Shown here: piece by piece, positions 31,605 through 43,669 of the stretch
Layout: each line of letters begins with the position of its first letter
Numbering within the stretch: position 1 is the first letter of the stretch
Source of the DNA: Rhabdophis nuchalis
Taxonomy: Eukaryota; Chordata; Lepidosauria; Squamata; Natricidae
NCBI GenBank assembly: GCA_039707465.1
Contig: CM077647.1
Coordinates: forward strand, 42,903,110-42,967,109
DNA length: 64,000 nucleotides
Reading direction: 5' to 3'
Program-made: the position numbers and the translations under genes
Notes under the pieces: model-generated
What the model saw: only the letters and a program-made list of their open reading frames with translations
What the model was told of the DNA's origin: nothing
Databases searched by the model: none

Positions 31605-32508
31605 TTAGTGATCTGACCATGACAGGGGTTTGATGACAGTTTCCCCTAAACCGAGATCACTCAACCACTGGCCGGAGACGAAAACTAGGTCCAGCGTGTG
31701 CTCCCCAGTGTGGGTGGGGTCATGAATTAACTGGGCCAGGTCCATGGCTGTCATGGAGGACATGAATTCCCGTGCAATCTCAGATGCTTCGCAAATCGAT
31801 GGCAGGTTGAAGTCCCCCATGACTAATAGTCTGGGCGTGTCAACCGCCACCTCGGCTATCACATTGAGAAGGTCGGGTAGGGCTGCTGACACGTAGTGGG
31901 GAGCCAGGTACACAATCAGCAAGCCCAACTGCCTCCCATGACCCCACTTCGCACATAGAGACTCACAGCCAGCTATCTGTTGCACAGTGGTCTTCCTCGA
32001 GTCCAGTCCCTGCTTTATAACAACCACCCCCCCCCCAACCCTGACCCTGGGCTCGCGGCTGATGAAATGCCCGGTAACCCGGTGGGCACATTTCATCGAG
32101 GGGCACTCCCCCTTCCTGGCCCAACCAGATCTCCGTAATACCCGCCAGATCTGGCTCCCCCTCCAAAATCAGACCATGGATGAGAGGGGCTTTATTAACC
32201 TCAGACCTGGCATTACACAACATCAGCCAAAGCCCCAGGCCCTGAGATCCTGAACCTCCTGGGTTGCAAGAGAAGTCATGAGGGCCGGAGCGTGCCCCTG
32301 CTTGCAAACAGAGGGTGCGCCCTCCCCTGATATGATATGGCCCTCGGCTCCCGCCATACCTGCCCCTCCCACACACAGTCTTGATGGCGTAGCCCTCTGT
32401 TAAACAGACCCTCTCCCCCTCCCCAATTCTAGGCCCTACGCCCTCCCCGTCGGGACTGTCAGCCGACCTGGGAGTGTTCCCCAGTGGGTTATCACCCTCA
32501 CCCACCAC
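31605..32508 (-). pseudogene. L2 5' region and endonuclease domain (broken)
   Basis: Frame 32508-31963 ends in [30 protein letters not shown] and CPPGYRAFHQPR, which are the N-terminal blocks of an apurinic-type endonuclease. A second frame, 32096-31605, continues with GGGVVVIKQG, LGLLIVYLAPHYV, VMGDFNLPS (the metal-binding GDFN block) and LDLVF..., ending PLSWSDH (the catalytic SDH block). In LINEs this domain nicks the target. The two frames overlap, indicating a frame shift near 32000-32090. Inactive as it stands. Confidence 0.75.
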
Positions 32509-32605
32509 CCTAATTTCGGTTTGACCTCCCCCCTCCCTGGAACCCTTTAAGAACCGAATTAAAAATTTGGCTAAAAATCCCCTTAAGTTCCGCTTCGACC
32601 ACCTC

Positions 32606-35590
32606 TCTTGATTCTACACTTTTCTTTCCATCATTTGCCAAGTACTTAGATGCCAAACAAAAAGTCCTACCGGAAATGGGATTTGCCATTTTCCAGACAA
32701 TTTTAACTCAGTTGATTTGTAGCGTGGTAATACTGGATGAGAGTGAGGGAATTTCTAGCCTAATTTATCTGCCGGATATCAAGGTTGGAAGATAGATTTA
32801 ATCCACATCTACTCCTTCTGTTATCTCCTTCAAAAGTGGAGGGGGGATTTGAACAACCAGCTCCCCATGCCTATACTTTTATACTGATTTTCATTACAAA
32901 TCAATGAAAGTGAAAGAGAATTAATACAGTATAGGAAAGGCAAAGAATAATCATCAGATACTCTAAGAATTAAAAGTGTCCTTATATTGTAGTAAACATC
33001 CTCAGACCTTGATCATTTTTCCTGATTCCTATTCTACAATAACAGAATTGAAAATTAAAAAAGAAATGTGTTTAATCTTGACTCCTGGAAACTCCCTGGG
33101 CAAATTTTTGAAGTTTTCTTGGCAACATTTTAAGATGTAGTTTACCATTGCCTCCTTCCTATGGATGAGAGAGAATGACAGGGTTAAGGTCACCCAGCTG
33201 GCTTTGTGCCTTACAGTCTGATGTTTTCTAGCCTGACCCGTTTAACCAGTACATCAAATGATCAAAACAAAATAAAACGAATCAAGATGAAAACAATTCA
33301 CATATGCTTTACAGATGCTAACTTGGAAAAAATTGTATCTTTAAAGGCTGACAGATGTTTTAAACACTATTTACTGTGTGGAGTGCTTTTCACAACAGTT
33401 TGTGGATTATTACCAAGCGTACTTTTCCATAATCCAATAATGCCTTTAAATTTGAAAAGCATTTCAAGTTTTCAAAAGGTTGATTTGTCCTTATTGTGCA
33501 GGCTGATTTCATTAAAGCAAAAAAACAAACAAACATGGTGGGTTTTTTTTCCTGAACACTACTTTATTTAGAAAGCTACTATGTGTAAGGAAAAGAAAAA
33601 TAAGGCTTTAGTTCACAATGGGCCAGAGACATTATTGGAATATGGATATAGCAGGCAAAATTGTTTCCTAACCAATTTGTAAATCAAGGAATTAAACAGC
33701 TTATTTGTCCAAATTTTTCACTGTGATTGAAAAATGCAACAATTTCTCAAAGACAAAGTTCCCTAATAGAATTCAAGCACCTAAGCACTGCTGCCTCCTT
33801 CTCCCCCCCCCCTACTTTCTCTCTCGCACACACCACACAAATACACACACAGTGTCATCCTGGATTATTTGCCCTAACTGCACTGGTACCTTGATACATA
33901 TCTCCTTAACTGAATGAAGAACTTTTCTTCTTCCAGAGCAATTTCCTTTGCAAGATTAAGGTGGCTCACATTACAATGCATTTTTATTTTAACCAATCAT
34001 TTGCTCTTTCATTAAACCAACCATGCCTTACCCTAAAGCACTCAATAAACACCTAGAATGCCATCTATTCCAGCTGTTTTTTCCTGGAGACATAGGGGTC
34101 TTCTCTGGCTTAATGAATCTGCTATATGATAGGACTATCTCTTTGGCTTCATTATGTTCTTGATAGTTATAAATAAAATAAATCTTATACAATTTTAATA
34201 AAACCCTAATTTTGTGTTCTTCCTTAGAAACTGTAACCAGCCATCTTCATATTGCAATTCTTTCTTTTCCACTCTTAGTTATATATCTGGTTGTTGTTTT
34301 TTTGCTTTCTTCTTTTTAAAAAAAAGACCCAACAGATTACTTTATACAGCTTCCCTTGACACTTCTAATATTTAGTGAACAAGTGATATGGACTAACTGG
34401 CAAGATTTTAAATGTCATAAATCACTGGTTACAGCAAATGTTAGGCCTATGTACTTAAACGTAATGCTTGCACAGTTAGTCTAAAGCTGTCATTATACAT
34501 TTTAACTCATTATCAGTCAAAACAAGAGAATACAAAGACTCTCTTTTTTAGATTTCTAAATTGCTGAGGCAATTAGAAGAGGGATTTATCATTCCTATGG
34601 TTCTTTAAACATTTTTATATTTAATCCGATTTCCCTTTTTGATGTATTGTTTTTTTCTATTTAAAACCTCTCTAGGCAACTGCAACCCTTTACTTTCGGA
34701 ACCCTGGCTCATCATTGGAAACTTGTGGGTGGAGTTTATTTCTTGATGAAAAATATGGAAATATGCAAGCATGTTTGGACAGCACAATGCACACTAAACT
34801 TTCAGTTAATGAGCCAATGAGAGGAAAGAGTTCTTTCAACCCTGCCCCAGCTGACTCTCTAGGGAAAAAAGTGCTTGACTCCATCTGAAAGTTACAAGGA
34901 TCTTGTACTAGAGATAACTGGATGAAGTAAAAGCAAAACCAGATCTGAAGAAAACATGCAAATTGCTATATTGTTCCAAACCTTTATCCCTCCCCCTTTT
35001 CATCAGTGTCCAATAGGATGGAGAGCTGGATGTTTTGACAACAGAACATTTTGAGAAGAAATTAATATTCCATTCTCAGATCTTGGGCCCCCAAGAAGTG
35101 GTTAGATGAAACTGGTTCACATCCCTGTTTGTGCTCATCTTCCTCCTTTTTTTTCTTTTACAACAGGCCATCTTATTCCCCTCCCCATCCCTCCATCCTG
35201 TTCAAGTTGTGGCAAGCTGCAGTACAAGTGATGGGAAGGGCATTCTAATGTGCTCCCCCCATCACAAGGACATTAGTCTTAGAAAGAAATAGAGAGACAG
35301 AGAGTGATTAGAGGGTATCTTGTGACTTATGTGGATATTGGTTATTGAATCTCTGGAGTAGTCTGGGTAACACACATGCCATTCATCCTCCCATTCGGTT
35401 TCAGAAAGGAGAAAATATTTCCAGACTTTTCCTCAGTGCTTGTGGGAGTCAAGAATGTCTTTAACTTTAAAATGCTATTTCCCTTCAATCAGGATAGGGA
35501 ATGGAGGGGCTCCCACCTCTGCTGCAGGTAAGAGTTTAGTGCCAGTTTTAGCAAACTGTAATGGAATACTTGGGAAAGTATTAGCTGTAT
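32606..35590. other. 3 kb of AT-rich DNA, nothing recognised
   Basis: No gene or repeat is recognised apart from a short imperfect CA-rich run at 33820-33850. The open frame 33206-33571 (121 aa) has no domain. Confidence 0.4.
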
Positions 35591-36000
35591 TGTGACAGAA
35601 CTGATGATTCTAAGGGAGACATGGGACATGATAGAAGTGTTCCAATATCTCAGGGGTTGCCATAAAGGAGAGGGAGTCAAGCTATTCACCAAGGCACCTG
35701 AGGGTAGAACAAGAAGCAATGGGTGGAAAGTAATCAAGAAGAGAAGCAACTTAGAACTGAGGATAAAACTCCTGATAGCTAGAACAATTAGTCAGTGGAA
35801 CAGCTTGCCTCCAGAAGTTGTGAATTCTGGAAGTCTTTAAGAAGATGTCGGATAACTATTTGTCTGAAATGGTATAAGGTTCCTGCCTGGGCAGGGGGTT
35901 GGACTAGAAGACCTTCCAACTCCTTTGTTGGAAGGGGTTGGAAGGCCTGGGCAGGGGGTTGGACTAGAAGACCTTCCAACCCCTTTGCAGACAAATTAAT
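35591..36000 (+). mobile_element. CR1 LINE 3' fragment with duplicated end
   Basis: C-terminal CR1 ORF2 sequence ([50 protein letters not shown]) is followed by the CR1 3' end. The terminal block cctgggcagggggttggac-tagaagaccttccaac occurs twice (about 35886-35925 and 35947-35987). Truncated and frame-shifted. Confidence 0.85.
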
Positions 36001-36093
36001 AGATTAAATAGACACATCACATATCTTGAATCTGTAATTTGTGCTCTCCAGGCAGAAATTAAGTGTTCAATTCGGCCATTCCACCCTGTAGAG

Positions 36094-36912
36094 ATGCCAC
36101 ACTACCAGCTTCCTCTACCGCAAAGATCCCACAGAAGAAGAGCAGTCTGGACAACTGTGGGATCTGGCAGGGTAAGAGCTGTGAACCACAAACACAAAAC
36201 TTTTGCTGTGTCCCAGCATAATAGATATAGTGCCCTTGCTGATCTTAATGGGGACACTAAAGTGACAGGTCAAGGTAATAATGACGACTCAAATAAGCAG
36301 GGGATTGTGGTCCAAAGTGAAGAACTTACTTCAGAAATGCAAAAGTGTGAATCAGGGATCATGTATCAGTCACACAACAAGAGCAAGGTACCCAAAAAGA
36401 GAAGTCACCTTCTGATTGGTGACTCAATCGTAAGGGATGTAAACTTAGGTAAGGATATGGAGGTTTTGAAAGATGTCAGATGTTTGCCGGGTGCTACAGC
36501 CAGCAGAGACGAGAGGCGTATTCTTAAGATAGTCAAGAATGCAAGTAAGGACTGTGAAGTCGATGCTATTATACATCTTGGCACAAATGATCTGTCCCAA
36601 AAAGATGTAGTTTCTGTACAGAATGATTTCCAGAGTTTGGGGTACGAACCTAGTAGTACAGGTTGTAGGCTTATCTTCTCAGAGGCTATACCAGTATACA
36701 AGGAACAAAAAGGAAAGGGCCAGCGCATAGCAGAGTTTAATGTGTGGCTAAAGGAGTGGTGTAAAAAGGAAGGCTTTGGTTTTATTAGTCATGATGCTTG
36801 CAGCTGGTCCAATGATAAACTGTACAAAAGAGATGGTTTGCACCCATCCAAGAAAGGGACTGAGTTACTTGGCATTAAATTCACAGATTTCCTGGCTAAA
36901 CATTTAAACTGA
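36094..36912 (+). CDS. CR1 ORF1 protein with SGNH/GDSL esterase domain (272 aa)
   Basis: The frame is fully open. Residues 1-100 are basic, Ser/Asn/Gln-rich and contain the RYSAL motif of CR1 ORF1 proteins. From residue 105 there is an SGNH hydrolase: LLIGDSIVRDV (GDS 109-111, nucleophile Ser111), LPGATAS with its block II Gly (133), HLGTNDL (GTND 163-166, oxyanion Asn) and DGLHPS (Asp247, His250 of the catalytic pair). Known CR1 ORF1 proteins of this type bind RNA and have esterase activity, possibly for membrane or particle association; the exact role is unsettled. The start at 36094 gives a plausible length, but an upstream start cannot be excluded. All catalytic residues are kept, unlike the damaged ORF2 downstream. 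Confidence 0.85.
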   Translation: MPHYQLPLPQRSHRRRAVWTTVGSGRVRAVNHKHKTFAVSQHNRYSALADLNGDTKVTGQGNNDDSNKQGIVVQSEELTSEMQKCESGIMYQSHNKSKVPKKRSHLLIGDSIVRDVNLGKDMEVLKDVRCLPGATASRDERRILKIVKNASKDCEVDAIIHLGTNDLSQKDVVSVQNDFQSLGYEPSSTGCRLIFSEAIPVYKEQKGKGQRIAEFNVWLKEWCKKEGFGFISHDACSWSNDKLYKRDGLHPSKKGTELLGIKFTDFLAKHLN

Positions 36913-37070
36913 ATAGAGGGGACAGAGAATCAATAGATAAAGAACATTTCTGTCCCCAGCAAACTAAAATTCATAGGGTTATCAGTGCATGTAACATAGA
37001 TGTTTGTACGGGTAATATTATCACGACTGCTGTCAAGCAAAACCAAACAATCAACAGTGAGTGTCATACC

Positions 37071-39933
37071 ATGTGCATGAACCATACAAGTGGCAAAGAA
37101 ATAGGGGCAAAGAGAACCATAGTCAGGCATAACACAGGTTACGTAGACAGTAAACACAAGGTCAATCAAAATGGACTCAAATGTCTATACACCAATGCAC
37201 AGAGTATGAGGAATAAACAGGGTGAATTAGAAATTCAAGTAAATGAGGGCAGATACGATATTGTTGCCATTACAGAAACTTGGTGGGATGAAACCCACAA
37301 ATGGAACATACAGCTAGAAGGATTTAAATTATTTAAAAGAAATAGACCAAATAAAAGAGGAGGTGGAGTTGCACTATATATAAGAAATAATTACATCTCT
37401 ACAGAAATAGAGCACAACAATGATGAAAACTATCTTGAATGTATTTGGGTCAATATTAAAGGTTGGGGGAGGATGATATTGTCATAGATCTATACTACAG
37501 GCCACTCAACCAAGCAGAGGAAGTGGATGAACTTTTTGCTAACCAGCTAACTAAGGTATGTAGGAAGCACACTACAATAGTAATGGGAGATTTTAACTAC
37601 CCTGACATCAATTGGGAAACAAACTCTGCACCAAGTGGAAGATCCAACAGGTTCCTAACAAACCTAGCAGACAACTTTGTTTCCCAAAAGGTAGAGAAGG
37701 GAACAAGGGGATCAGCAATATTGGACTTAATTCTCACTAACAGAGAGGAAATGATAGAAGGTGTAGAAGCTACAGGAATTTTGGGGGCAAGCGATCATGA
37801 AATACTGGAATTCAACATTATGCAAACAAAAGTAGTAGAACAAAGTCAAACTAGAGCCTTAGACTTTAAGAGAGCTAATTTCAATAAACTTAGAGAGAGC
37901 TTGGGAAGGATTCCATGGATGAGAATCCTCAAGGGGAAAACAACTCAAGAAGCTTGGGAAATTTTGAAAAATAAGATTATAAAAGCCCAGTACAGCGCAA
38001 TACCAATGAAGAAGAAAAATAACAGTTCTCAAAAGAAACCAGCATGGCTGCATAAAGAACTCTCTGACAAATTGAAAGACAAAAAGGATAAATATAAAAA
38101 GTGGAAAGAGGGGGACATAACTAAGGCAAAATATCAGCAAATAGCCCGAGCCTGTAAAGATGAAGTGAGGAAAGCTAAGGCTCGCAATGAAGAAAGGCTT
38201 GCCAAAAAAGTAAAAAATAACAAAAAAGCTTCTTCCAACGTTAAAAACAAGAAAAAAGTTAAGGAAACAATTGGTCCACTGCTGGGAGAAAATGGCAAGA
38301 AGATGATAAGCAACAGGGAGAAAGCAGAACTATTTAACTCTTTTTTTGCATCTGTCTTTACACAAAGGGATAAAACAGTCCAACCAATCAAAAACAGCAC
38401 CACAAAAATCAGATTAGGAACACAAGTTGAAATAGGGAAGAAAATTGTAAGTGAGCATCTGTCTGCCCTGGACGACTTCAAATCACCAGGACCGGATGGA
38501 TTACATCCCAGGGTTCTGAAGGAACTGGCAGACGAGATCTCAGAACCACTGAACTATATCTTTCAGAGATCCTAGAGCACCGGGGAACTGCCAGAAGACT
38601 GGAAAAGAGCTGATGTGGTTACCATCTTCAAAAAAGGAAAAAAATAGATCCAGGAAACTATAGACCCATCAGCCTGACCTCAATACCAGGAAAGATTCTG
38701 GAAAAGATAATTAAACAACAAATAAGTGAACACCTAGAAGCAAACAAAGTAGTAGCCAAAAGCCAACATGGGTTTGTCAAAAACAAATCATGCCAGACCA
38801 ATCTAATTGCATTCTTTGACAAAGTGACAAAATTAGTGGACCAGAGGAATGCTGTCGATATAATTTACTTGGACTTCAGTAAGGCATTTGATAAAGTAGA
38901 CCATAACCTACTATTAGATAAAGTAGAAAAATGTGAGTTAGACAGCATCACCACCAAATGGATTTGCAACTGGCTGACCAACCGCACTCAACGTGTAGTC
39001 CTCAATGGAGCTGCATCCACATGGAAGGAAGTATGCAGTGGAGTCCCCCAAGGCTCTGTTTTAGGCCCAGTACTCTTCAACATCTTCATCAATGATTTGG
39101 ATGAGGGGATAAATGGGGAACTCATCAAATTTGCAGACGACACCAAGCTGGCAGGAATAGCCAACACTCCAGAAGATAGGCTTAAGATACAGAAGGATCT
39201 TGACAAACTTGAACACTGGGCACTATCTAATAAAATGAAATTCAATTGTGAAAAAAGTAAGGTTCTACATTTAGGCAAGAAAAACAAAATGCACAGGTAG
39301 AGTATAGGTGGTACCTTGCTCAATAGCAGTAACTGTGAAAGGGATCTTGGAATCCTAGTGGACAACCATTTAAATATGAGCCAGCAGTGTGCAGCAGCTG
39401 CCAAAAAAGCCAACACATTTCTAGGCTGCATAAACAGAGGGATAGAATCTAGATCACGTGAAGTGTTAATGCCACTGTATGGTGCCTTGGTAAGGCCACA
39501 CTTGGAATACTGCATACAGTTTTGGTCGCCACGATGTAGAAAAGACATGGAGACTCTGGAAAGAGTGCAGAGAAGAGCAACCAAGATGATTAGGGGACTG
39601 GAGACTAAAACATATGAAGAACGGTTGCAGGAGCTGGGTATGTCTAGTTTGATGAAGAGAAGGACCAGGGGAGACATGATAGCAGTGTTCCGATATTTCA
39701 GAGGGTGCCACAAAGAAGAGGGAGTCAAACTATTCTCCAAGGCACCTGGGGGCAGGACAAGAAGCAATGGGTGGAAACCAATCAAGGAGAGAAGCAACTT
39801 AGAGCTAAGGAGAAATTTCCTGACAGTTAGAACAATTAACCTCTGGAACAGCTTGCCTCCAGAAGTTGTGAATGCCCCAACTCTGGAAGTCTTTAAAAAG
39901 ATGTTAGATAGCCATTTGTCTGAAATGGTATAA
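37071..39933 (+). pseudogene. CR1 ORF2 (endonuclease and reverse transcriptase), broken
   Basis: Domains in order: apurinic-type endonuclease (LYTNAQSMRNK; ITETWWDE; GGGVALYIR; VMGDFNYPDINWE; LILTNREE; GASDHEILEF with the catalytic SDH), linker, RT (PGPDGLHPRVLKEL; NYRPISLTSIPGK; HGFVKNKSCQTNL; IIYLDFSKAFDKVDH; GVPQGSVLGPVLFN; FADDTKL), thumb and C-terminal region ([41 protein letters not shown]). Four lesions are visible: a frame shift at about 37466 in a G run, a TAG at 38573-38575, a frame shift near 38645 in an A run, and a TAG at 39298-39300. The frames before and after 39300 agree. Full length would be about 950 residues. Not active as it stands. Confidence 0.85.
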
Positions 39934-40030
39934 GGTTCCTGCCCATGCAGGGGGTTGGGCTAGAAGACCTACAAGGTCCCTTCCAACTCTGCTATTGTAT
40001 TGTATTGTATTGTATTGCTATTGTATGTTG

Positions 40031-40340
40031 TATTTATATTTGAGTTTTTTGGACCTCTGTCTAGATTGGAGGTATTTTGTGGAAAGATAGACTTTGTCTC
40101 CAATTTTAAAATCTTTTGGTTCAAGTATGTTTTTTGTCAGCTTGGTTTTGGTGTGCAGTACATGCATCATCTAACACTGTGGACTACAGACCAGTTGTGA
40201 TCCAATCAGTCAATAGGGTATGTTTGGGGAATGATCTAGCATGGCCACACATTCTTGTCCTGTAGCCACTTTAAAAGAGATGAAACCAATTATTATATAC
40301 TCCTTCTGCAAATAAGAACTGAGAACTGAGGAGAAAGACA
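40031..40340. other. Intergenic DNA
   Basis: Nothing recognised. Confidence 0.35.
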
Positions 40341-40556
40341 GACAAACTTAAAACTGAGGAGAAATTTCCTGACAGTTAGAACAATTAATCAGTGGAACAG
40401 CTTGCCTCCAGAAGTTGTGAATGCCCCAACACTACAAGTCTTCAAGAAGATGTTGGATAGCCATTTGTCTGAAATGGTATAGGGCTTCCTGCCTAGGCAG
40501 GGAGTTGGACTAGATGACCTCCAAGGTCCCTTCCAACTCTGCTATTGTATTGAAAT
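40341..40556 (+). mobile_element. CR1 LINE 3' fragment
   Basis: Truncated to the last ~35 codons of ORF2 ([27 protein letters not shown]) and the 3' end (cctgcctaggcagggagttggac), closing with attgtattg. Similar to the 3' end at 39800-40018. Confidence 0.85.
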
Positions 40557-40984
40557 AAGAAGAAGTCTGACCAATTGTCCTTCTTGTAATTCATAAAACA
40601 TCTTAAATATTGTTCTAGAGTTGTTATTTCACTAACAGGCTCCATTCGTCTGTGGCTGATAGGAACTGCTGAGTCCCTGCTTAGTGCCTAAAAAATTCTT
40701 GCCAAAATTGTGAAGTGAATTGAACTTCCCATTGTCATAAAACCCTAATTTTCTTCCTGAGAAACTATATCAGCCATCTTCATATTGCCATCCTTTCTTT
40801 TTCACTCTTAGTCACATATCTGAGGTTTTTTTTTAAAAAAAAAACTTCCCAGTCTGAGATTATGCACTCTGTTGCATTCTGGAGGCTTTAGATGTGCTGT
40901 ACAAAGAGTTTAGTTAGAGTAAGGGCTGAAGGGATCTTGAAACTTTGGTTATCAGTTGACTCAGCACAGCTGTGTGTGTGTGTG
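40557..40984. other. Intergenic DNA with short GT run
   Basis: Only a short (TG)n run at about 40970-40987 is seen; no gene. Confidence 0.35.
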
Positions 40985-41372
40985 TGTAGCCCAAATGGGA
41001 AAAGCCAGAACTGGAAACATTCCAGGGGACAAGTAAATGCAGTTTTTCACTTATCCCCTTCTGTAATTCTCACTCTGTAATAGGCTTCCCTTAAGTCCAA
41101 TTTAATAAATATCCCTTTAGCCAGATGGGCTAACATGTCCTTCATTAACAGAAGGGGGTAACCCTTTTCAATACAAATGACGTTCAGTCTTTGTAATCTA
41201 CATAGAGACAAAGGGACTCATCTTTCTTTTCCCTAAAAAGCACTGGGATGCATTTTATCCCCTCAGGGCAAATAGCAGCCATCAGCCCCATATTGCTGCA
41301 CGTAGATCCAGAATATGGATGATGGAAAATCCAAGGTCCCCTGGGTTTCTGCTGAATTTCACCCCCACACAA
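40985..41372 (-). pseudogene. Ty3/gypsy-type reverse transcriptase fragment
   Basis: On the minus strand the frame 41372-41184 ends in PVLFREKKDESL and LYVDYKD, matching the first RT blocks of Ty3-type retrotransposons. After a frame shift the next blocks can be read (LNVI...GYPLLLMKDML, FIKLDLREAYY containing the first catalytic Asp, then a decayed F-PFGL near 40990). Several stops and shifts interrupt it, and no LTR, gag or integrase was found close by. Old remnant of an LTR retrotransposon. Confidence 0.65.
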
Positions 41373-41736
41373 ATAAATGTTAAATGATGAATTTGAATTT
41401 ATGCATATGTAAAATGGTGCTTGTAATCATCAAAGGGCAGTTTAATTTTGCATAGTGCTTTCAAAGTCTATTGAATGAAGGAATAATAAGTTGTGAGTTT
41501 ACAGCACCCTGGATTTTGACAGAAATTGATTTATCATAAAATCTGAATTGGAAAAAAAATCTGGTAAGGAAAGGCTAAAGAAATGCCCTGACACATTTAG
41601 TGATCCCACCCTTTTGTAGCACCACAATTCAGCTGAATTTTAAAGCATATCCTTCTCTCTCCAGATTCCCAGACAGTATCCACAAAAGCTAATTAATGTT
41701 TGTTCACTTTAATGTCCTAATATCACATATTTGCAA
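41373..41736. other. AT-rich DNA
   Basis: Nothing recognised. Confidence 0.35.
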
Positions 41737-41813
41737 TATGAAAGAAAGAAAGAGAGAAAGAAAGAAGGAAGGAAGGAAAGAAAGAAAGAAAGAAGGAAGG
41801 AAGGAAGGAAGGA

Positions 41814-41865
<52 letters not shown>

Positions 41866-41868
41866 AAA
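41737..41868. repeat. (GAAA/GGAA)n microsatellite
   Basis: About 130 bp of GAAA and GAAG/GGAA units, purine on the plus strand. The two overlapping Lys/Glu/Arg-rich open frames crossing it are products of the repeat. Confidence 0.97.
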
Positions 41869-42569
41869 TACCTTCCAATTCAGAATAAATGTGTTATGGG
41901 TAGTTATTCCTCTTTCTTACACTTAATTAATTCAATATGGTAGATTGAAATTAATTATTATTGACTCAAAGTGCCTCATTACAATGTTTATATATTGTAT
42001 CAGATTGTATCAGATGTGTTTCTATCTTAAAGGACAAAATCTTGTTAAAATCTCCCATATATCCAGTTCATCTAGAACTCTTAAGTCTTCTGCTGGTGTC
42101 TGGTTTACACTATCACTTCCCCCGTGCCTGGGGAAGGATAGCAACAGTCTGTTGCTTTTGTAAATTGTCCCCTAGGAATGTTTTCGAATATTTTGAAGTA
42201 TGTTACCTCTCCCAAGGATTAGGCAATTTTAAGTTTTTAATGTCCATATTGAAAGTATATTTCTACAGAGAATTACAGCAGGGGCAGGAGATCTGTAAAT
42301 AGTATTTCTAAAGCAAGCATAACTAGTAGGTGCTTTTAATAAGTGCAGCTCAATATTGGTTAAGAGTATCTAAATTGAAGTCATCTTAATCCTTCTCATA
42401 TGCTCAAACAGACCCATCTGTGAAGATCTATTCTGAAAGCAACAGCTTGTTTTGAGATGATTCAATTAACGTAGATACTGTACTGGATATAGAGGATTCT
42501 ATATATCAGAGTCTTGAGTATCTGGTTATTAATTTTATAATGACTTGAGGAAATAAATTATTTCAGATT
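41869..42569. other. AT-rich DNA
   Basis: Nothing recognised. Confidence 0.35.
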
Positions 42570-42740
42570 GCTCCTATAGAGGTTCTCACCAGCTCAAGGT
42601 TGACTCAGCTTTCCAACCTTCTGAGGTCGATGAAGTGAGGACTCAGATTGCAGGGGGCAATAGGCTGACTCTGTAAAATGCTTAGAGAAGGCTGTGAAGC
42701 AGTATGCAAATCTAAGGGCTATTGCTATTGCTATTTTTCA
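42570..42740 (+). mobile_element. Sauria-type SINE, 5'-truncated
   Basis: The body matches the squamate SINE consensus as I recall it: ggttctcaccagctcaaggt, tgactcagctttccaacctt, gaggtcgatgaagtgagga, gggggcaataggctgactct, followed by aaatctaagggctattgctattgctatt. The tRNA-derived head with the A box is missing. Its 3' end is of the BovB-dependent type. Confidence 0.85.
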
Positions 42741-42920
42741 CATTGCATTCAGAAACATGTTTATTTGGCTGGAGTTATACAGCATTCTGAACCCAAACCA
42801 GAGATGACAGATTATAGTTAAGGATATTGTATGAACAAAGTCAATTCTGTCCTAAATTATTTAAAAAAAAATAATCCTGGCTTATTGTGCTATATGAACC
42901 TTTACCAGGTGTAAACAATA
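42741..42920. other. AT-rich DNA
   Basis: Nothing recognised. Confidence 0.35.
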
Positions 42921-42923
42921 ATT

Positions 42924-43015
<92 letters not shown>

Positions 43016-43034
43016 CCTCCCTCCCTCCCTCCCT

Positions 43035-43074
<40 letters not shown>
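42921..43074. repeat. (CTTT)n(CT)n(CCCT)n(CT)n compound microsatellite
   Basis: About 150 bp of pure pyrimidine on the plus strand, changing unit three times. Frames crossing it on both strands are repeat artefacts. Long mirror-type pyrimidine tracts of this kind can form triplex DNA. Confidence 0.97.
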
Positions 43075-43076
<2 letters not shown>

Positions 43077-43652
43077 ACTGCTCCCTCTGCTTGAGAATTG
43101 TGACTGAAAACTTTCTGTCTCGGAGGACTTAAAAATGGTGAAATAGAGGGATTGCACTTGTTAAAAAAAGTAAAGGATAGAAAAAAGTAAGAAATTAGGA
43201 AATGATTTTTTAAAAAGTTTTTAAAAATATTTCTGCTGAGACTCAGTTCAGTTATCCTTGACTTGCTAAGCAGGTTACATTGACAATCATATTGGAATAG
43301 TTAAATAACAGGATGTTCTAAAAGGTAATGTGTTGAACATTATTCTTCAGATTTGAATGGATTGGATTGATTAAAAGGGTGTTGTGTCCTTTGGGAAATA
43401 GCCAATCATTGCTGATTTTGGTGTACAAGTAAATATAACACTCCAGCCCATACAAGAAAAAACAAGGATACATAACAGAAAAAAACCAAGTTCAGTAGAT
43501 AGTTCATTTGCAGATTAAATTTCTGATGGTATGAAGGTGATCATTGCATGTTTTTGCAATCAAAAAATGTTTTCTGCCCAAATTTCTCTCCATTTTTGGG
43601 GACAGAGCAACCAGGCTGTGTATAGTGGGTAAATATATGGGACTCACCCCTT
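43075..43652. other. AT-rich DNA
   Basis: Nothing recognised. Confidence 0.35.
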
Positions 43653-43669
43653 CTTAGTAAATGGAGTTT

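Larger units (their letters stand above)
26836..32605 (-). mobile_element. Near full-length L2-type LINE, split by two insertions
   Basis: Read on the minus strand: 5'UTR (about 32605-32260), endonuclease region (about 32240-31600), post-endonuclease region (31600-31438), an inserted L2 3' end (31437-31038), continuation (31037-30898), an inserted ORF1-only element (30881-28785), then pre-RT, RT and 3' end (28768-26836) with an (AAAGT)n-like tail at 26838-26860. The matching stretch in the L2 at 61560-62050 is continuous, which shows both insertions. Compared with that copy about 58 bp are missing near 28690, and there is a local inverted triplication at 28494-28552. It is the only L2 here with recognisable 5'UTR, endonuclease, RT and 3' end together. 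Confidence 0.8.
36001..40030 (+). mobile_element. Almost full-length CR1 LINE
   Basis: It holds ORF1 (36094-36912), a spacer, ORF2 (about 37071-39933, broken) and the squamate CR1 3' end (gggttgggctagaagaccta, ccttccaactctg) with an (ATTGT)n tail at about 39993-40018. The tail style agrees with the snake CR1-L3 LINEs described as seeding microsatellites. The exact 5' end was not determined because the preceding CR1 fragment ends close by. Confidence 0.85.

Noticed and set aside
41696..41943. Lys/Glu/Arg-rich open frames
   Set aside because: They are translations of the GAAA/GGAA microsatellite.
42882..43157. Ser/Leu/Phe-rich (plus) and Arg/Glu/Lys-rich (minus) open frames
   Set aside because: They are translations of the CT/CTTT/CCCT microsatellite.
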